Positions 11,298 to 24,024 of a stretch of DNA of 52,227 bases are shown piece after piece (position 1 is the stretch's first letter; each line of letters opens with the position of its first letter). The notes under the pieces were generated by a model. That model worked only from the letters and a program-made list of their open reading frames with translations. It was not told the DNA's origin and did not search any database. Source of the DNA: Chara braunii (lineage: Eukaryota; Streptophyta; Charophyceae; Charales; Characeae); assembly GCA_003427395.1 (NCBI GenBank), contig BFEA01001085.1, positions 1 through 52,227 on the forward strand, in the 5' to 3' direction. Position numbers and translations under genes: made by a program.

Positions 11298-14200
11298 ACT
11301 CGTGGTGGTGGGTCTGGGTTTGGTGTGCGTTTGGGTTTCTAGTGGGCATGGGTTTGGCGTGGGTTTGGGTTTCTAGTACGCGTGGGTTTGGGTTTCTAGT
11401 GGGCGTGGGTTTGGGTTACTAGCGGGCGTGGTTTTCGCGTGGGTTTCGGTTACTAGTGGGCGTGTGTTTGGCGTGGGTTTGGGTTACTAGTGGGCCTACT
11501 AGTAACCCAAACCCATGCCCGCTAATAACCCAAACCCACGCGAAACCCACGCCAAACCCACGCCCATTAGTAACCCAAACCCATGCCCACTAGTAACACA
11601 AAACCACGCCCACTAGTAACCCAAACCCACGGCCGCTTGTAACCCTAACCCACGCCCATTAGTAACAGAAACCCACACCCAATAGTAACCCAAACCCATG
11701 CCCACCAGTAACATAAACCCCCGCCCACTACTAACCCAAACCCACGCTAAACCAACGCCCATTGGTAACCAAAACCCACACCCACTAGTAACCTATACCC
11801 ACGAGCCCGCTTATAACCCAAACCCACGCCCACTAGTATTCCACGCCCACTAGAAACGCAAACCCACTCCCACTAGTAACCCAAACCTACGCCCACTAGT
11901 AACCCAACCCCACGTCCACGAGTACCCCAAAACCACGATTAACTAACCCAAACCAACACCCACTAGTAACTCAAACCCACGCCCGCTAGTAACCCAAACC
12001 CACGCCCACTAGTAACCCAAACCCACGCCCACTATTAACCCAAAACCACGCCCACTAGTAACCCAAACCCGAACCCACGCCCACTAGTTACCCAAACCCA
12101 CGCCCACTAGTAACCGAAACCCACGCCCACTAGTATTCCATGCCCACTTATAACCCAAACCCACGCCCACTAGTAACCAAAACCCACCCCCACTAGTAAC
12201 CCAAACCCACGCTTAACCCACACTAAACCCACGCCCACTAGTAACCCAAACCCACGCCCACTAGTTACCCAAACCCACGCCCAATAGTAACCCAAACCCA
12301 CGCCCACTAGAAGCCCATATCCACGGCCACTAGTAACCCAAACCTACTCCCACTAGTATCCCAAACCCATGCCCACTAGCAACCCAAACCCATGCCAACC
12401 CCTCGCCAAACCCACGCCCACTAGTAACCCAAACCCACCCCTTCTAGTAACCCAAAACCAAACCCTCGCCCACTAGTAACCCGAAGTCAAACCCACGTTA
12501 AACCCACGCCCAGTAGAACCCAAACCCACGCCCACTGGTAACCCAAACCCACGCCCACTAATAAACCAAATCCACGTTCGCTAGTACCCCAAACCCACAC
12601 CCATCAGTAACCCAAACCCACGCCCATCAGTAATATAAACCCAGACCCACTAGTAGTCAAAACCCATGCCCACTAGTAACCCAAACCAACACTCACTAGT
12701 AACCCAAACCCACAAGCCCACTAGTAACCTAAACCCACGCCCACTTGTATTCCACGCCCAGTAGTAACGCAAACCCACGCCCGCTAGTAACCCAAACACA
12801 CGCCCACTAGTAACCCAAACCCACGCCCACTAGTGACCGAAACCCACGCCCACAAGTAACCCAAACCCACGCCAACTAGTAATCCAAACCCACGCCCACT
12901 ACTAACCCAAACCCACGCCCACTAGTAACCTAAACCCACCCCCACTAGTAAACCAAACCCACGCCCACTAGTAACCTTAACCCACGCCCTCTAGTAATCT
13001 AAACCCACGCCCACTAGTAACCCAAACCCAAACCCACGCCCACTAGTAACCCAAACCCATCCTCACTAGTAACCGAAACCCACGCCCACTAGCATTGCCC
13101 CCTACTTGTAACCCAAACCCACGCCCACTAGTAACCCAAACCCACACCCACTAGTAACCCAAACCCACGTCAAACCCACGCGCACTAGTAACCCAAACCC
13201 ACGCGCACTAGTAACCCAAACCCACGCCAACTAGTAACCGAAAACCCCACCCACTAGTAACGCAGACCCAACCCAAACCCACCCCCACTAGTAACTCAAA
13301 CCCTCGCCCACTAGTAACCCAAACCCTAGCCCACTAGTAACCCAAATCCACACCCACGAGTAACCCAAACCCACACCCACTAGTAACCCAAACCCACGCC
13401 CACTAGTAACCCAAACCCACGCCAAACCCACGCCCTTAAGTAACCTAAACCCGCGCCCACTAGTAACCCGAACCCACGCTCAGTTGTAACCCAAACCCAC
13501 GCCCACTAGTAACCGAAACCCAAACCCACGCCCACTTGTAACCCTAACCAACGTCCACTAGTAACCCTAACCCACGCCCACTAGTAACCGGAACCCATGC
13601 CCACTAGTAACCCAAACTCACGCCCACTAGTAACCCAAGCCCACGCCCACTAGTAACCCAAACTCACGCCCACAAGTAGCCCAAACCCAAGCCCACTAGT
13701 AACCCAAACCCACGCCCACCGGTAACCCAAACCCAAACCAAACCCACGCCCACTGCTAACCCAAACCCACGCCCACTAGTAACCCAAACACACGCCCACT
13801 AGTAACTCGAACCCACGCCAAACCCACGCCCAATAGTAACCCAAACCCACGCCCAATAGTAACCCAAACCGACGCCCGCTAGTAACCCAAACTCCAGCCC
13901 ACTAGTAACCAAAACCCACGCCCAATAGTAACCCAAACCCACGCCCAATAATAACCGAAACCCATAACCACCAGTAACCATAACTCATGCCCACTAGTAA
14001 CCCAAGCCCACGCCCACTATTAACCGAAAACCACGCCCACTAGTAACCCAAACCCGAACCCACGCCCACTAGTTACCCAAACCCACGCCCACTAGTAACC
14101 GAAACCCACACCCACTAGTATTCCACGCCCACTTATAACCCTAACCCACGCCCACTAGTAACCCAAACCCACGCCCACTAGTAACCCGAACCCACGCCAA

Positions 14201-17200
14201 ACCCACGCCCAATAGTAACCGAAACCCACGCCCAATAGTAACCCAAACCTACGCGCACTAGTAACCCAAACTCCCGCCCACTAGTAACCAAAACCCACGC
14301 CTAATAGTAACCCAAACCCACGCCCACTAATAACCGAAAGCCGTACCCACCAGTAACCATAACTCACGCCCACTAGTAACTTAAGCCCATGCCCACTAGT
14401 AACCGAAACTCACGCCCAGTAGTAACCCAAACCCACGCCCACTAGTAACCGAATCCCCCACACCCATCAGTAACCCAAACCCAAACCAAACCCACGTCCA
14501 CTAGTAACCTAAACCCACGCCCACTAGTGACCCAAACCCACGCCAAACCCACGGCCAATAGTAACCCAAACCCAGGTCCACTAGTTACCCAAACCCATGC
14601 CCACTAGTAACCGAAACCCAAACCCGCGCCCACTAGTCACCCAAAGCCAAGCCCACCAGTAACCCAAACCCACGCCAAACCCACGCCCATTTGAACCCAA
14701 ACCCACGCCCACTGCTAACCCAAGCCTACGCCCACTACTAAACCAAATCAACGGCCACTAGTAACCCAAACCCACACCCACTAGTAACCCAAACCCACGC
14801 CCACTAGTAACCCAAACCCACTCGCACTAGTAACCCAAACCCACGCCGACTAGTAACCCAAAACCACACCCACTAGTGACGCCGACCCACGCCAAACCGA
14901 CGCCCACTAGTAACCCAAACCAGCGCCCACTAGTAACCCAAACGGTCGCCCACTAGTAACGCAATCCCACTTTTACTAGTAACCCAAAACCACACCCGCT
15001 AGTAACCCTAACCCACGCCCACGAGTAGCCCAACCCCACGAATAAGTAACCCAAACCCACGAATAAGTAACCCAAACCCACGCCCACTAGTAACCCAAAC
15101 CCACGCCCGCTAGTAACCCAAACCCACGCCCACTGCTAACCCAAACCCACGCCCACAAGTAACCGAAACCCACACCCACGCCAACTAGTAACCCAAACCC
15201 ATGCCCACTAGTAACCTAAACCCACGCCCACTAGTAAGCCAAACCCACACCCACTAGTAACCCAAACCCACGCCCACTAGTTACCCAAACCCACGCCCAC
15301 TAGTAACCCAAACCCAAACCCACGCCCACTAGTAACCCAGACCCATGCTCACTAGTATCCGTAACCCACGCCCACTAGTAACCCAAACCCACACCCACTA
15401 GTAACCCAAACCCACGCCAAACCCACGCGCACTAGTAACCCAAACTCACGCGCACTAGTAACCCAAACCCACGCCGACTAGTAACCCAAAACCACACCCA
15501 CGAGTAACACAGACCCAGGCCAAACCCACGCCCACTAAGAACCCAAACCCTCGCCCACTGGTAACCCAAACCCACTCCCACTAGTAACCCAAATCCACAC
15601 CCACTAGTAACCGAAACCCACGCCCACTAATAACTCAAACCCACGCCCACTAGTAACCCAAACCCACGCCAAACCCACTCGCACTAGTAACCCAAACCCA
15701 CGCCCACTAGTAACCCAAACCCACGCTTAGTTGTAACCCAAACCCACGCCCACTAGTAACCCAAACCCAAACCCACGCCCACTAGTAACCACAATTTACG
15801 CCTACGAGTAACCCAAACTTACGCCCACTAGTAACTGAAACTCACGCCCACTAGTAACCCAAACTCACGCCCACTAGTAACCCAAGCCCACGCCCACAAG
15901 TAACCCAAACTCACGCCCACAAGTAACCTTAACCCACGCCCAATAGTAACCCAAACCCACGCCCACCAGTAACCCAAACCCAAACCAAACCCACGCCCAC
16001 TGCTAACCCAAACCCACGCCCACTAGTAACCCAAACCCACGCCCGCCAATAACGCAAACCCACGCCAAACCCACGCCCAATAGTAACCCAAACCCACGCC
16101 CACTAGTAACCCAAACTCACACCCACTAGTAACTTAAGCCCACGCCCACGAGTAACCCATACNCCCGCGCCCACTAGTAACCCAAACTCACACCCACTAG
16201 TAACTTAAGCCCACGCCCACGAGTAACCCATACTCACGTTCACTAGTAACCCAAACCCACGCCCACTAGTAACCCAAACCCACGCCCAATAGTAACCCAA
16301 ACCCACGCCCAATAGTAACCCAAACCCACGCCCAATAGTAACCCAAACCCACGCCCACTAGTAACCGAAACTCTTGCCCACTAGTAACCCTAACTCACGC
16401 CCACGAGTAAGCCAAGCCCATGCCCATTAGTAACCGAAACTCACGCCCATTAGTAACCGAAACTCACGCCCACTACTAACCCGAACCCACGCTCATCAGT
16501 AACCCAAACCCAAACCAAACCCACGCCCACTACTAACCCAAAGCCACGCCCCTAGTAACGTAAACCCCCGCCCACTAGTAACCCAAACCCACGCCAAACC
16601 CAAGCCAATAGTAACCTAAACCCAGGTCCACTAGTTACCCGAACCCATGCCCACTAGTAACCCAAACCCTAACCCACGCGCACTAGTAACCTAAAGCAAA
16701 GCTTACTAGTAACCAAAACCCACGCCAAACCCACGCCCACTAGAACCCAAACCCATGCCCATTGGTCACCCAAACCTACGCCCAATACTAAACCAAATCC
16801 ACGCCCACTTGTAACCCAAACCCACATCCACGCCTACTAGTAACCCAAACCCACTCGCACTGATAACCCAAACCCTCGCCCACTAGTAACCCAAAACCAC
16901 ACCCACTAGTGACGCCAACCCACGCCAAACCCACGCCCACTAGTAACCCAAACCCTCGCCCACTATTAACCCAGACCCACGCCCACTAGTAACCCAAACC
17001 CTAGCCAAACCCACGCCCACTAGTAACCCAACCCCCGCTCACTTGTAACCCAAACCCACGCCCACTAGTAACCCAAACCCAAACCCACGCCCATTAGTAA
17101 CCCGAACCCACGCCCACTAGTAACCCAAACCCACGCCTACTAGTAACTTAAACCCGCGCCCAGTAGTAACCCATACTCATGCCCACTAGTAAACCAAACC

Positions 17201-20200
17201 CGCACTCACTACTAACCTAACCCCCCGCCCTCCGTTGACCCAAACCCACGCCAAACCCACGCCCACTACTTACCCAAACCCACGCCCACTTGTGACCCAA
17301 ACACATGCCAAACCCACGCCCACTAGTAACCCAACCCCACACCAAACCCAAACCCAATAGTAACCGAAACCCACGCTCACAAGTATGCGTTGGTTTCTAT
17401 ACTAGTGGGCGCAGGTTAGGGTTACTAGTGGGCATGGGTTTGGTTTACTAGTCGCCGTGGGTTAGGGTTAGTAGTGGGAGGGTGTGGGTTTGGCGTGGGT
17501 TTGATATACTAGTGGGCATGGGTTTGGGTTACTCGTAGGCGTGGGTTTGGGTTACTTGTGGGCGTGGGTTTGGGTTTTTAGTGGGCGTGGGTTTGGGTTA
17601 CTAGTGGGCATGGGTTTTGCGTGGATTTGGGTTACTAGTGGGCGTGGGTTTGGCGTGGGTTTGGGTTACTAGTGGGCGTGGGTTTGGCGTGCGTTTGGGT
17701 TACTAGTGGGCGTGAGTTTGCTTTACTAGTGGGCGTGGGTTTCGGTTTGGTGTGGGTTTAGGTTTCTAGTTGGCATGGGTTTGGGTTACTAGTGGGCCTG
17801 GGTTTGGGTTACTGGTGGGTGTGGGTTTGGGTTTCTAGTCCACCCCCACTAGTACACAAACTCACGCCCACAAGTAACCCAAACCCACGCTCACTAGTAA
17901 CCCAAACCCAAACCCACGCCCACTAGTAACCCAAACCCAAGCCCACTGGTAACGCAAACCCACGCGAAACCCACGCCCACTAGAAACCAAACCCACGGCC
18001 ACTGGTCACCCGAACCCATGCCCACTAGTAAACCAAATCCACACCCACTAGTAACCCAAACACACGCGTACGAGTAACCCAAACCCACGCCCACTAGTAA
18101 CCCAAACCCATGCTCACCAGTAACATAAACCCACGCCCACTAGTAACCCAAGCCCACGACAAACCCACGCCCACTAGTAACCCATTGGCAAACCCACACC
18201 CATTAATAACCCAAACCCATGAGCCCACTTGTAACCCAAACCCACGCCCACTAATAACGCCAAACCCACGCTTACTAGGTTGGGGTTACTATTGGGCGTG
18301 GGTTTGGGTTAGTAGTGGGCGTGTGTTTGGCGTGGGTTTGGGTTACTGGTGGACATGGGTTTCGGTTACTGGTGGGCGTTGGTTTGGGTTTGGTGTGGGC
18401 TTGGGTTTGTAGAGGGCATGGGTTTGGGTTACTGGTCGGCGTGGGTTTGGGTTATTAGTGGGCGTGGGTTTGGCATGGGTTTGGGTTAGTAGTGGGCCCA
18501 CTATTAACCCTAACCCACGCCCGCTAGTAACCCAAACCCTCGCCAAACCCATGCCCTCTAGTAACCCAAGCCCACGCCCACTAGTAACCCAAGCCCACGC
18601 CCACTAGTAGCCCAAACCCACAGTAGCTAGTAACCCAAACCCACACCCAGTAGTAACCCAAACCCACGCCCACTAGTAACCCAAGCCCATGCCAAACCCT
18701 CGCCAAACCCACGCCCACTAGTAACCCAAACCCATGCCCACCAGTAACCCAAACCCGACCCCACGCCCACTAGTAACCCAAACCCAAGCCCACTAGTAAC
18801 CCAAACCCACAGCAAACCCACGCCCACTAGAACCCAAATCCACGCCCACGGGTCACCCAAACCTACGCCAACGAGTAAACCAAATCCACTGCCACTAGTA
18901 ACCCAAACCCACACTCACTAGTAACCCAAACCCACGCCCACTAGTAACCTAAACCCATTCCCACTAGTAACATAAACCCACACCTACTACTAGCCCAAAC
19001 CCACGCTAAACCCACGCCCACTAGTAACCCAAACCCACACCCACTAGTAAAACAAACCCACAAGCCCACTACTAACCCAAACCCACGCCCACTAGTATTC
19101 CACGCCCTCTAGTAATGCAAACCCACTCCCACTAGCAACCCAAACCCACGGCAACTAGTAACCCAAACCCACGCCCACTAGTAGCCCAAACCCACGCCCA
19201 CAAGTAACCCAAACCCACGCCCCCTAGTAACCCAAATCCACGCCCACTAGTAACCCAAACCAACGCCCAGTAGTAACCCAAACCCACGCCCACTAGTAAT
19301 CGAAACCCATGCCCACTAGTAACTCAAACCCAAACCCATGCCCACCAGTAACCCAAACCCAAACCCACGCCCACTGGTAACCCAAACCCATGCTAAACCC
19401 AAGCCCACTTGTAACCCAAACCCACACGCACTAGTAACCCAAACCCACGCCGACAACTTACCCAAAACAACACCCACTAGCGACTCCGACCCACGCCAAA
19501 CCCACGCCCACTTGTAACCCAAATGCTCGCCCACTAGTAACCCAAACCCACGCCCACTAGTAACCCAAATCCACACCCACTAGTAACCCAAACCCACGCC
19601 CAGTAATAACCCAAACCCACGCCCACTAGTAACCTAAACCCACGCCAAACCCACGCCCACTAGTAACCGAAACCCACGCCCACTAGTAACCCAAACCCAC
19701 GCTCACTTGTAACCCAAACCCACACCCACTAGTAACCCAAACTCAAACCCACGCCCACGAGTAACCCAAACCNACGCCCATTAGTAACCCAAACCCACGC
19801 TAACGAGTAACCCAAACCCACGCCCACTAGTAATCGAAACCCACGCCCACTAGTAACCCAAACTCACGCCCACTAGTAACCCAAGCCGACAAGCACTAGT
19901 AGCCCAAACTCACGCCCACAAGTAACGAAAACCCATGCCCGCTAGTAACCCAAACCCACGCCCACGAGTAAACCAAACTCACGCCAAACCCACGCGTTGT
20001 ACTAATTTAAACCCACGCCACCAAGTAACCCAAACCCACGCCCACCCGTAACCCAAACCCACGCCCACTAGTAACGCAAACCCACGCCAAACCCTCGCCC
20101 AATAGTAACCCAAACCCACGCTCACTAGTGGGCGTGGGTTTGAGTTACTAGTAGGCGTGTTTTTGGGTTACTAGTGGGCGTGAATTTGGGCTAGTAGTGC

Positions 20201-22622
20201 GAGGGTGTGGGTTTGGTGTGGGTTTGGGTTACTAGTGGGCGTGGGTTTGGGTTACACGTGTGCATGGGTTTGAGTTACTAGTGGGCGTCGGTTAGGGTTA
20301 CTAGTGGGCGTCGGTTTGGGTTACTAGTGGGCATGGGTTTAGCGTGGATTTGGGTTACTTGTGGGTGTGGGTTTGGCGTTGGTTTGGGTTACTAGTGGGC
20401 GTGGGTTTGGCGTGGGTTCGGGTTACTAGTGGGCGTGAGTTTGGCGTAGGGGAGGGCGTAGGTTTGGGTTACTAGTGGGCGTGGGTTTAGCGTGGGGTTG
20501 GGTTTCTAGCGGGTGTGGGTTTGGGTTACTTTTGGGCGTGGGTTTGGGTTACTAGTTGGCGTCGGTTTTTGTTACTTGTGGGCGGGGTTTGGGTTACATG
20601 TGGAAATGGGTTTATTGTGGATTTGGGTTACTAGTGGGTGTGGGTTTGGCGTGGGCTTGGGTTACTAGTGGGCGTGGGTTTGGCGTGGGTTTGGGTTACT
20701 AGTGGGCGTGAGTTTGGGTTACAAGTGGGTGAGGTTTGGGTTACTACTGGGCGTGGGTTTGGGTTACTAGTCGGCTTGGGTTTGGGTTTGGTGTGGGCTT
20801 GGGTTTTTTGAGAACATGGGTTAGGGTTACTTGTCGGCGTGGGTTTGGGTTACTAGCGGGCGTGGGTTTGGCGTGGGCTTGGGTTGCTAGTCGGTGTGGG
20901 TTTGGCGTGGGTTTGGGTTGGTAATGGGCCCACTAGTAACCCAAACCGACGCCTGCGAGTACCCCAACCCACGCCAAACCCACGCCCACTTGTAACCCAA
21001 ACCTAGCCCATTAGTAACCCAAACCCACGGCCAGTAGTAACCCAAATCCACGCCCACTAGTAACCCAAACCCACGCCCACTAATAACCCAAACCCACGCT
21101 CACTAGTAATCAAACTCACACGCACTAGTTACCAAAAACCACGCAGACTAGTAACCCAAAACCACACCCACTAGTAACCAAGCCCACGCGAACTAGTAAC
21201 CCAAAACCACACCCACTAGTAACCAAACCCACTCCAAACCCACGCCCACGAGTAACCCAAACCCTCGCTCACTAGTAACCCAACCTCTAGTAACCTAAAA
21301 CCACACCCACTAGTAACCTAAACCCACGCCCACTAGTAACCTAAACCCACGCCCTCTAGTAACCCAAACCCACGCCCGCTAGTAACCTAAACCCACGCCC
21401 NCTAGTAACCTAAACCCACGCCCACTAGTAACCTAAAACCACGCCCTCTAGTAACCTAAGCCCACGCCCACTAGTAACCCAAACACACGCCAAACCCACA
21501 CCCTCCTACTACTAACCCAAACCCACACCCACTAGTAGCCCAAACCCACACCCGCTAGTAACCCAAACCCACGCCCACTAGTAACCCAAACCCACGCCCA
21601 CGAGTAACCCAAACCCACGCCCACTAGTAACCGAAACCCATGCCTACTAGTAACCCAAACTCACCCCCACTAGTAACCGAAGCCCACGCCCACTAGTAAC
21701 CCTAATATACGCCCTCTAGTAACCCAAACCCACGCCCTCTGGTAACCCAAACCCACACTCACTTGTAACCCAAACCTACGCCAAACCCACGCCCACTACT
21801 AACCCCAACCCATGCCCACGACTAACCCAAACCCACGCCCACTTGTAACCTAAACCCACGCCCACTAGTAACCCAAACCCACACCAAACCCACGCCCAAT
21901 AGTAACCCAAGCATACGCTCACTAGTGGGCGTGGGTTTGAGTTACTAGTGGGCGTGGCCACTAGAAACCAAAACCCACGCCCACTAGTAGCCCAAACCCA
22001 TGCCCACTAGTAACCGAAATCCACACCCACTAGTGACCCGAACCCACGCCCAGCAGTAACCCAAACCCACGCCCACTAGTAACCCAAACCCACGCCTAAC
22101 CCACGCCAAACCCACGCCCACTAGTAACTCAAACCCACGCCCACTGGTAAGCCAAACCCACGCTCACTTGTAACCCAAACCCATGCCCAGGAGTAACCCA
22201 AAACCAAACCCCCGCCCACTGGTAACCCAAACCCAAACCCACGCCGACTATTAACCCAAACCCATGCTTACTAGTAAGCGAAACCCACGCCCACTAGTAT
22301 TCCAAGCCAACTTGTAACCTAAACCCACGCCGACTAGTAACCCAAACCCTCGTCCACTAGTACCCCAAACCCATGTCAAACCCACGCCCACTTGAAACCC
22401 AAACGCACACGCACTAGTAACCCAAACCTACACCGACAAGTAACCCAAAACCACACCCACTAGTGACGCCGAACCTCGACAAACCCACACCCACTAGTAA
22501 CCTAAACCCTCGCCCACTAATAACCCAAACCCCCTACACTAGTAACCCAAACCCACGCCAAACCCACGCCCACTAGTAACCCAAACCCACGCCCACTAGT
22601 AACCTAAACCCATGGTCGCTAG
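11298..22622. repeat. 23-bp minisatellite array, long C-rich block and alternating blocks
   Basis: The same family as at the window start. Approximate blocks: G-rich 11298-11494, C-rich 11495-17380 (the longest uninterrupted orientation), G-rich 17381-17839, C-rich 17840-18277, G-rich 18278-18496, C-rich 18497-20126, G-rich 20127-20928, C-rich 20929-21923, a short G-rich piece 21924-21957, and C-rich to the edge. The array stops at CTAG (about 22619-22622), four bases before the stop codon of the retroelement integrase. No gene is seen. Confidence 0.97.
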
Positions 22623-22625
22623 GGT

Positions 22626-22826
22626 TTAATGGCTCGGGGGAGCTCCATCCTCCATTTTGGCCTTCCCTTTCCCTTTCGCGCCTGTCAGCGATAAGGTGGG
22701 TGCAGGCCTGGGTCTAAACAACTTTAACCTAGCACTTGCCACTGGGTCCTTCCACTGTGATCCGTTTAATTTCGCTATCATATTTGCACCCCAGTCTAGT
22801 GCCTCAACCACTATGTAAGGTCCCAT
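22626..22826 (-). pseudogene. Integrase C-terminal segment (frame-shifted)
   Basis: The frame opens with GPYIVVEALDWGANMI and continues to DPVASARLKLF. This matches the C-terminal part of gypsy integrases, where a W/G-P-Y/F motif is followed by a small beta-rich domain thought to help bind DNA. It is in a different frame from the catalytic part next to it, so a small indel lies near 22.82 kb. The stop TAA is at 22626-22628. No sequence that looks like a polypurine tract or LTR follows, because the satellite begins at once. Confidence 0.75.
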
Positions 22827-23336
22827 CCAAAGATAAAACTCGAATTATTTTTTCATTTAATACAAACCATAACTCTTCTGATGGTTTCTCTAAAGAGAAA
22901 GGTTGTATTTNATCTGAATCTTTTATGATCTTAGAAATATCTTCATTTTTTTGAAATTTGAATATTGTCTTAGGATCTATATAGTCCCTTTCCACTGCCA
23001 GACGATGTGCCGCTGTCATAAGGTTGTCTTTCAAGCCGTAGGCTGTCTGTCTTGTTTGGGCAGCTATGAGCTCCTCTCGCGACATCTCCTCTGCCCAGTC
23101 AATGGTCGTCCAGCTGTGGATGTGAAATTGTATGGGGAGCGGACAATGTCGCCCAAACCACAAGGTGTAGGGTGGGTACCCAGTGCTAGCCCGGACCGTG
23201 ACGTTGTCCGCCCATATCGCATATGGAAAATACCGTGGCCAATCATTGTCCTTACCTTTGCGCCACTTGGATAGTGACGCTATCAGAGTCTGATGCCCCC
23301 TCTCTACTGGGGAGTTCGACTGTGGGTGGTAGGCGG
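22804..23336 (-). pseudogene. Integrase core, part downstream of the transposon insertion
   Basis: Resumes the integrase with HPQSNSPVERGHQTL, which holds the catalytic Glu of the D,D35E triad (in VERG). It continues through NDWPRYFPYAIWADN and STGYPPYTLWFG, typical of the end of gypsy integrase cores (the family usually has a T-G-x-x-P-F/Y motif here). The final ~50 codons before the stop at 22804 are strikingly A/T-rich (about 22820-22970) and Lys/Ile/Phe-rich, unlike their neighbours. Retroviral-type integrases join the cDNA ends to host DNA; this one is non-functional because it is split. Confidence 0.9.
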
Positions 23337-24024
23337 CAGGGTTGTCGAGCCCCGGTCCTGGGGCCCCGGCGGGGGTCCGGGGGTCCGGGGGTGGGCACCC
23401 CCAACCCCGGCTCCAGATCCCCCCTCCCAAAAAAAAAAAAAAAAAAATTCATAAAAAAATCAAAAAAAACAAAGACATAGTGGGGGGGTGCGCAGCGAGA
23501 GCACGCTCCATATGGGCTAAACCCCAAAAATAAGGTTTTATGCCCCACCCCGGACCCCCCCCGGGGCCACACCCACCACTCGTGGGACCGGGGTCGCTGG
23601 TGGTGCGGGGCCGGGGGCGGGACCAACAGCCGGCGGGGGCGGGGTTGAGTGTTAGCGGGGGCGGGGGTGCNNNNNNNNNNNNNNNNNNNNNNNNNNNNNN
23701 NNNNNNNNNNNNNNNNNNNNNNNNNNNNNNNNNNNNNNNNNNNNNNNNNNNNNNNNNNNNNNNNNNNNNNNNNNNNNNNNNNNNNNNNNNNNNNNNNNNN
23801 NNNNNNNNNNNNNNNNNNNNNNNNNNNNNNNNNNNNNNNNNNNNNNNNNNNNNNNNNNNNNNNNNNNNNNNNNNNNNNNNNNNNNNNNNNNNNNNNNNNN
23901 NNNNNNNNNNNNNNNNNNNNNNNNNNNNNNNNNNNCGAGGGTTAAATGGCTGGGGCGCGGGTGGGTCCGGGGGTGAAACCCGTACCCCGGCTTGGGCCCC
24001 GGGGATCCCCGCGTGACAACCCTG
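23337..24024. mobile_element. GC-rich non-autonomous hAT-like DNA transposon, copy 2, inside integrase
   Basis: Bounded by a perfect 10-bp terminal inverted repeat, CAGGGTTGTC / GACAACCCTG, and by identical 8-bp flanks GTAGGCGG (23329-23336 and 24025-24032). These are the hallmarks of a hAT-type insertion. Subterminal regions are rich in CCCCGGGGCCC palindromes. The interior has a poly-A run (about 23429-23447), no recognisable transposase, and a gap at 23671-23935. The right ~70 bp are nearly identical to copy 1. It interrupts the integrase codons between ATAY and HPQS. The perfect target duplication means it arrived after the retroelement and relatively recently. Confidence 0.9.

Noticed and set aside
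10144-11349. 381-, 357- and 388-codon open frames near 10-11 kb
   Set aside because: Nearly all of their length is the N-filled gap; the few real residues are Gly/Pro/Arg from G/C-rich transposon ends.
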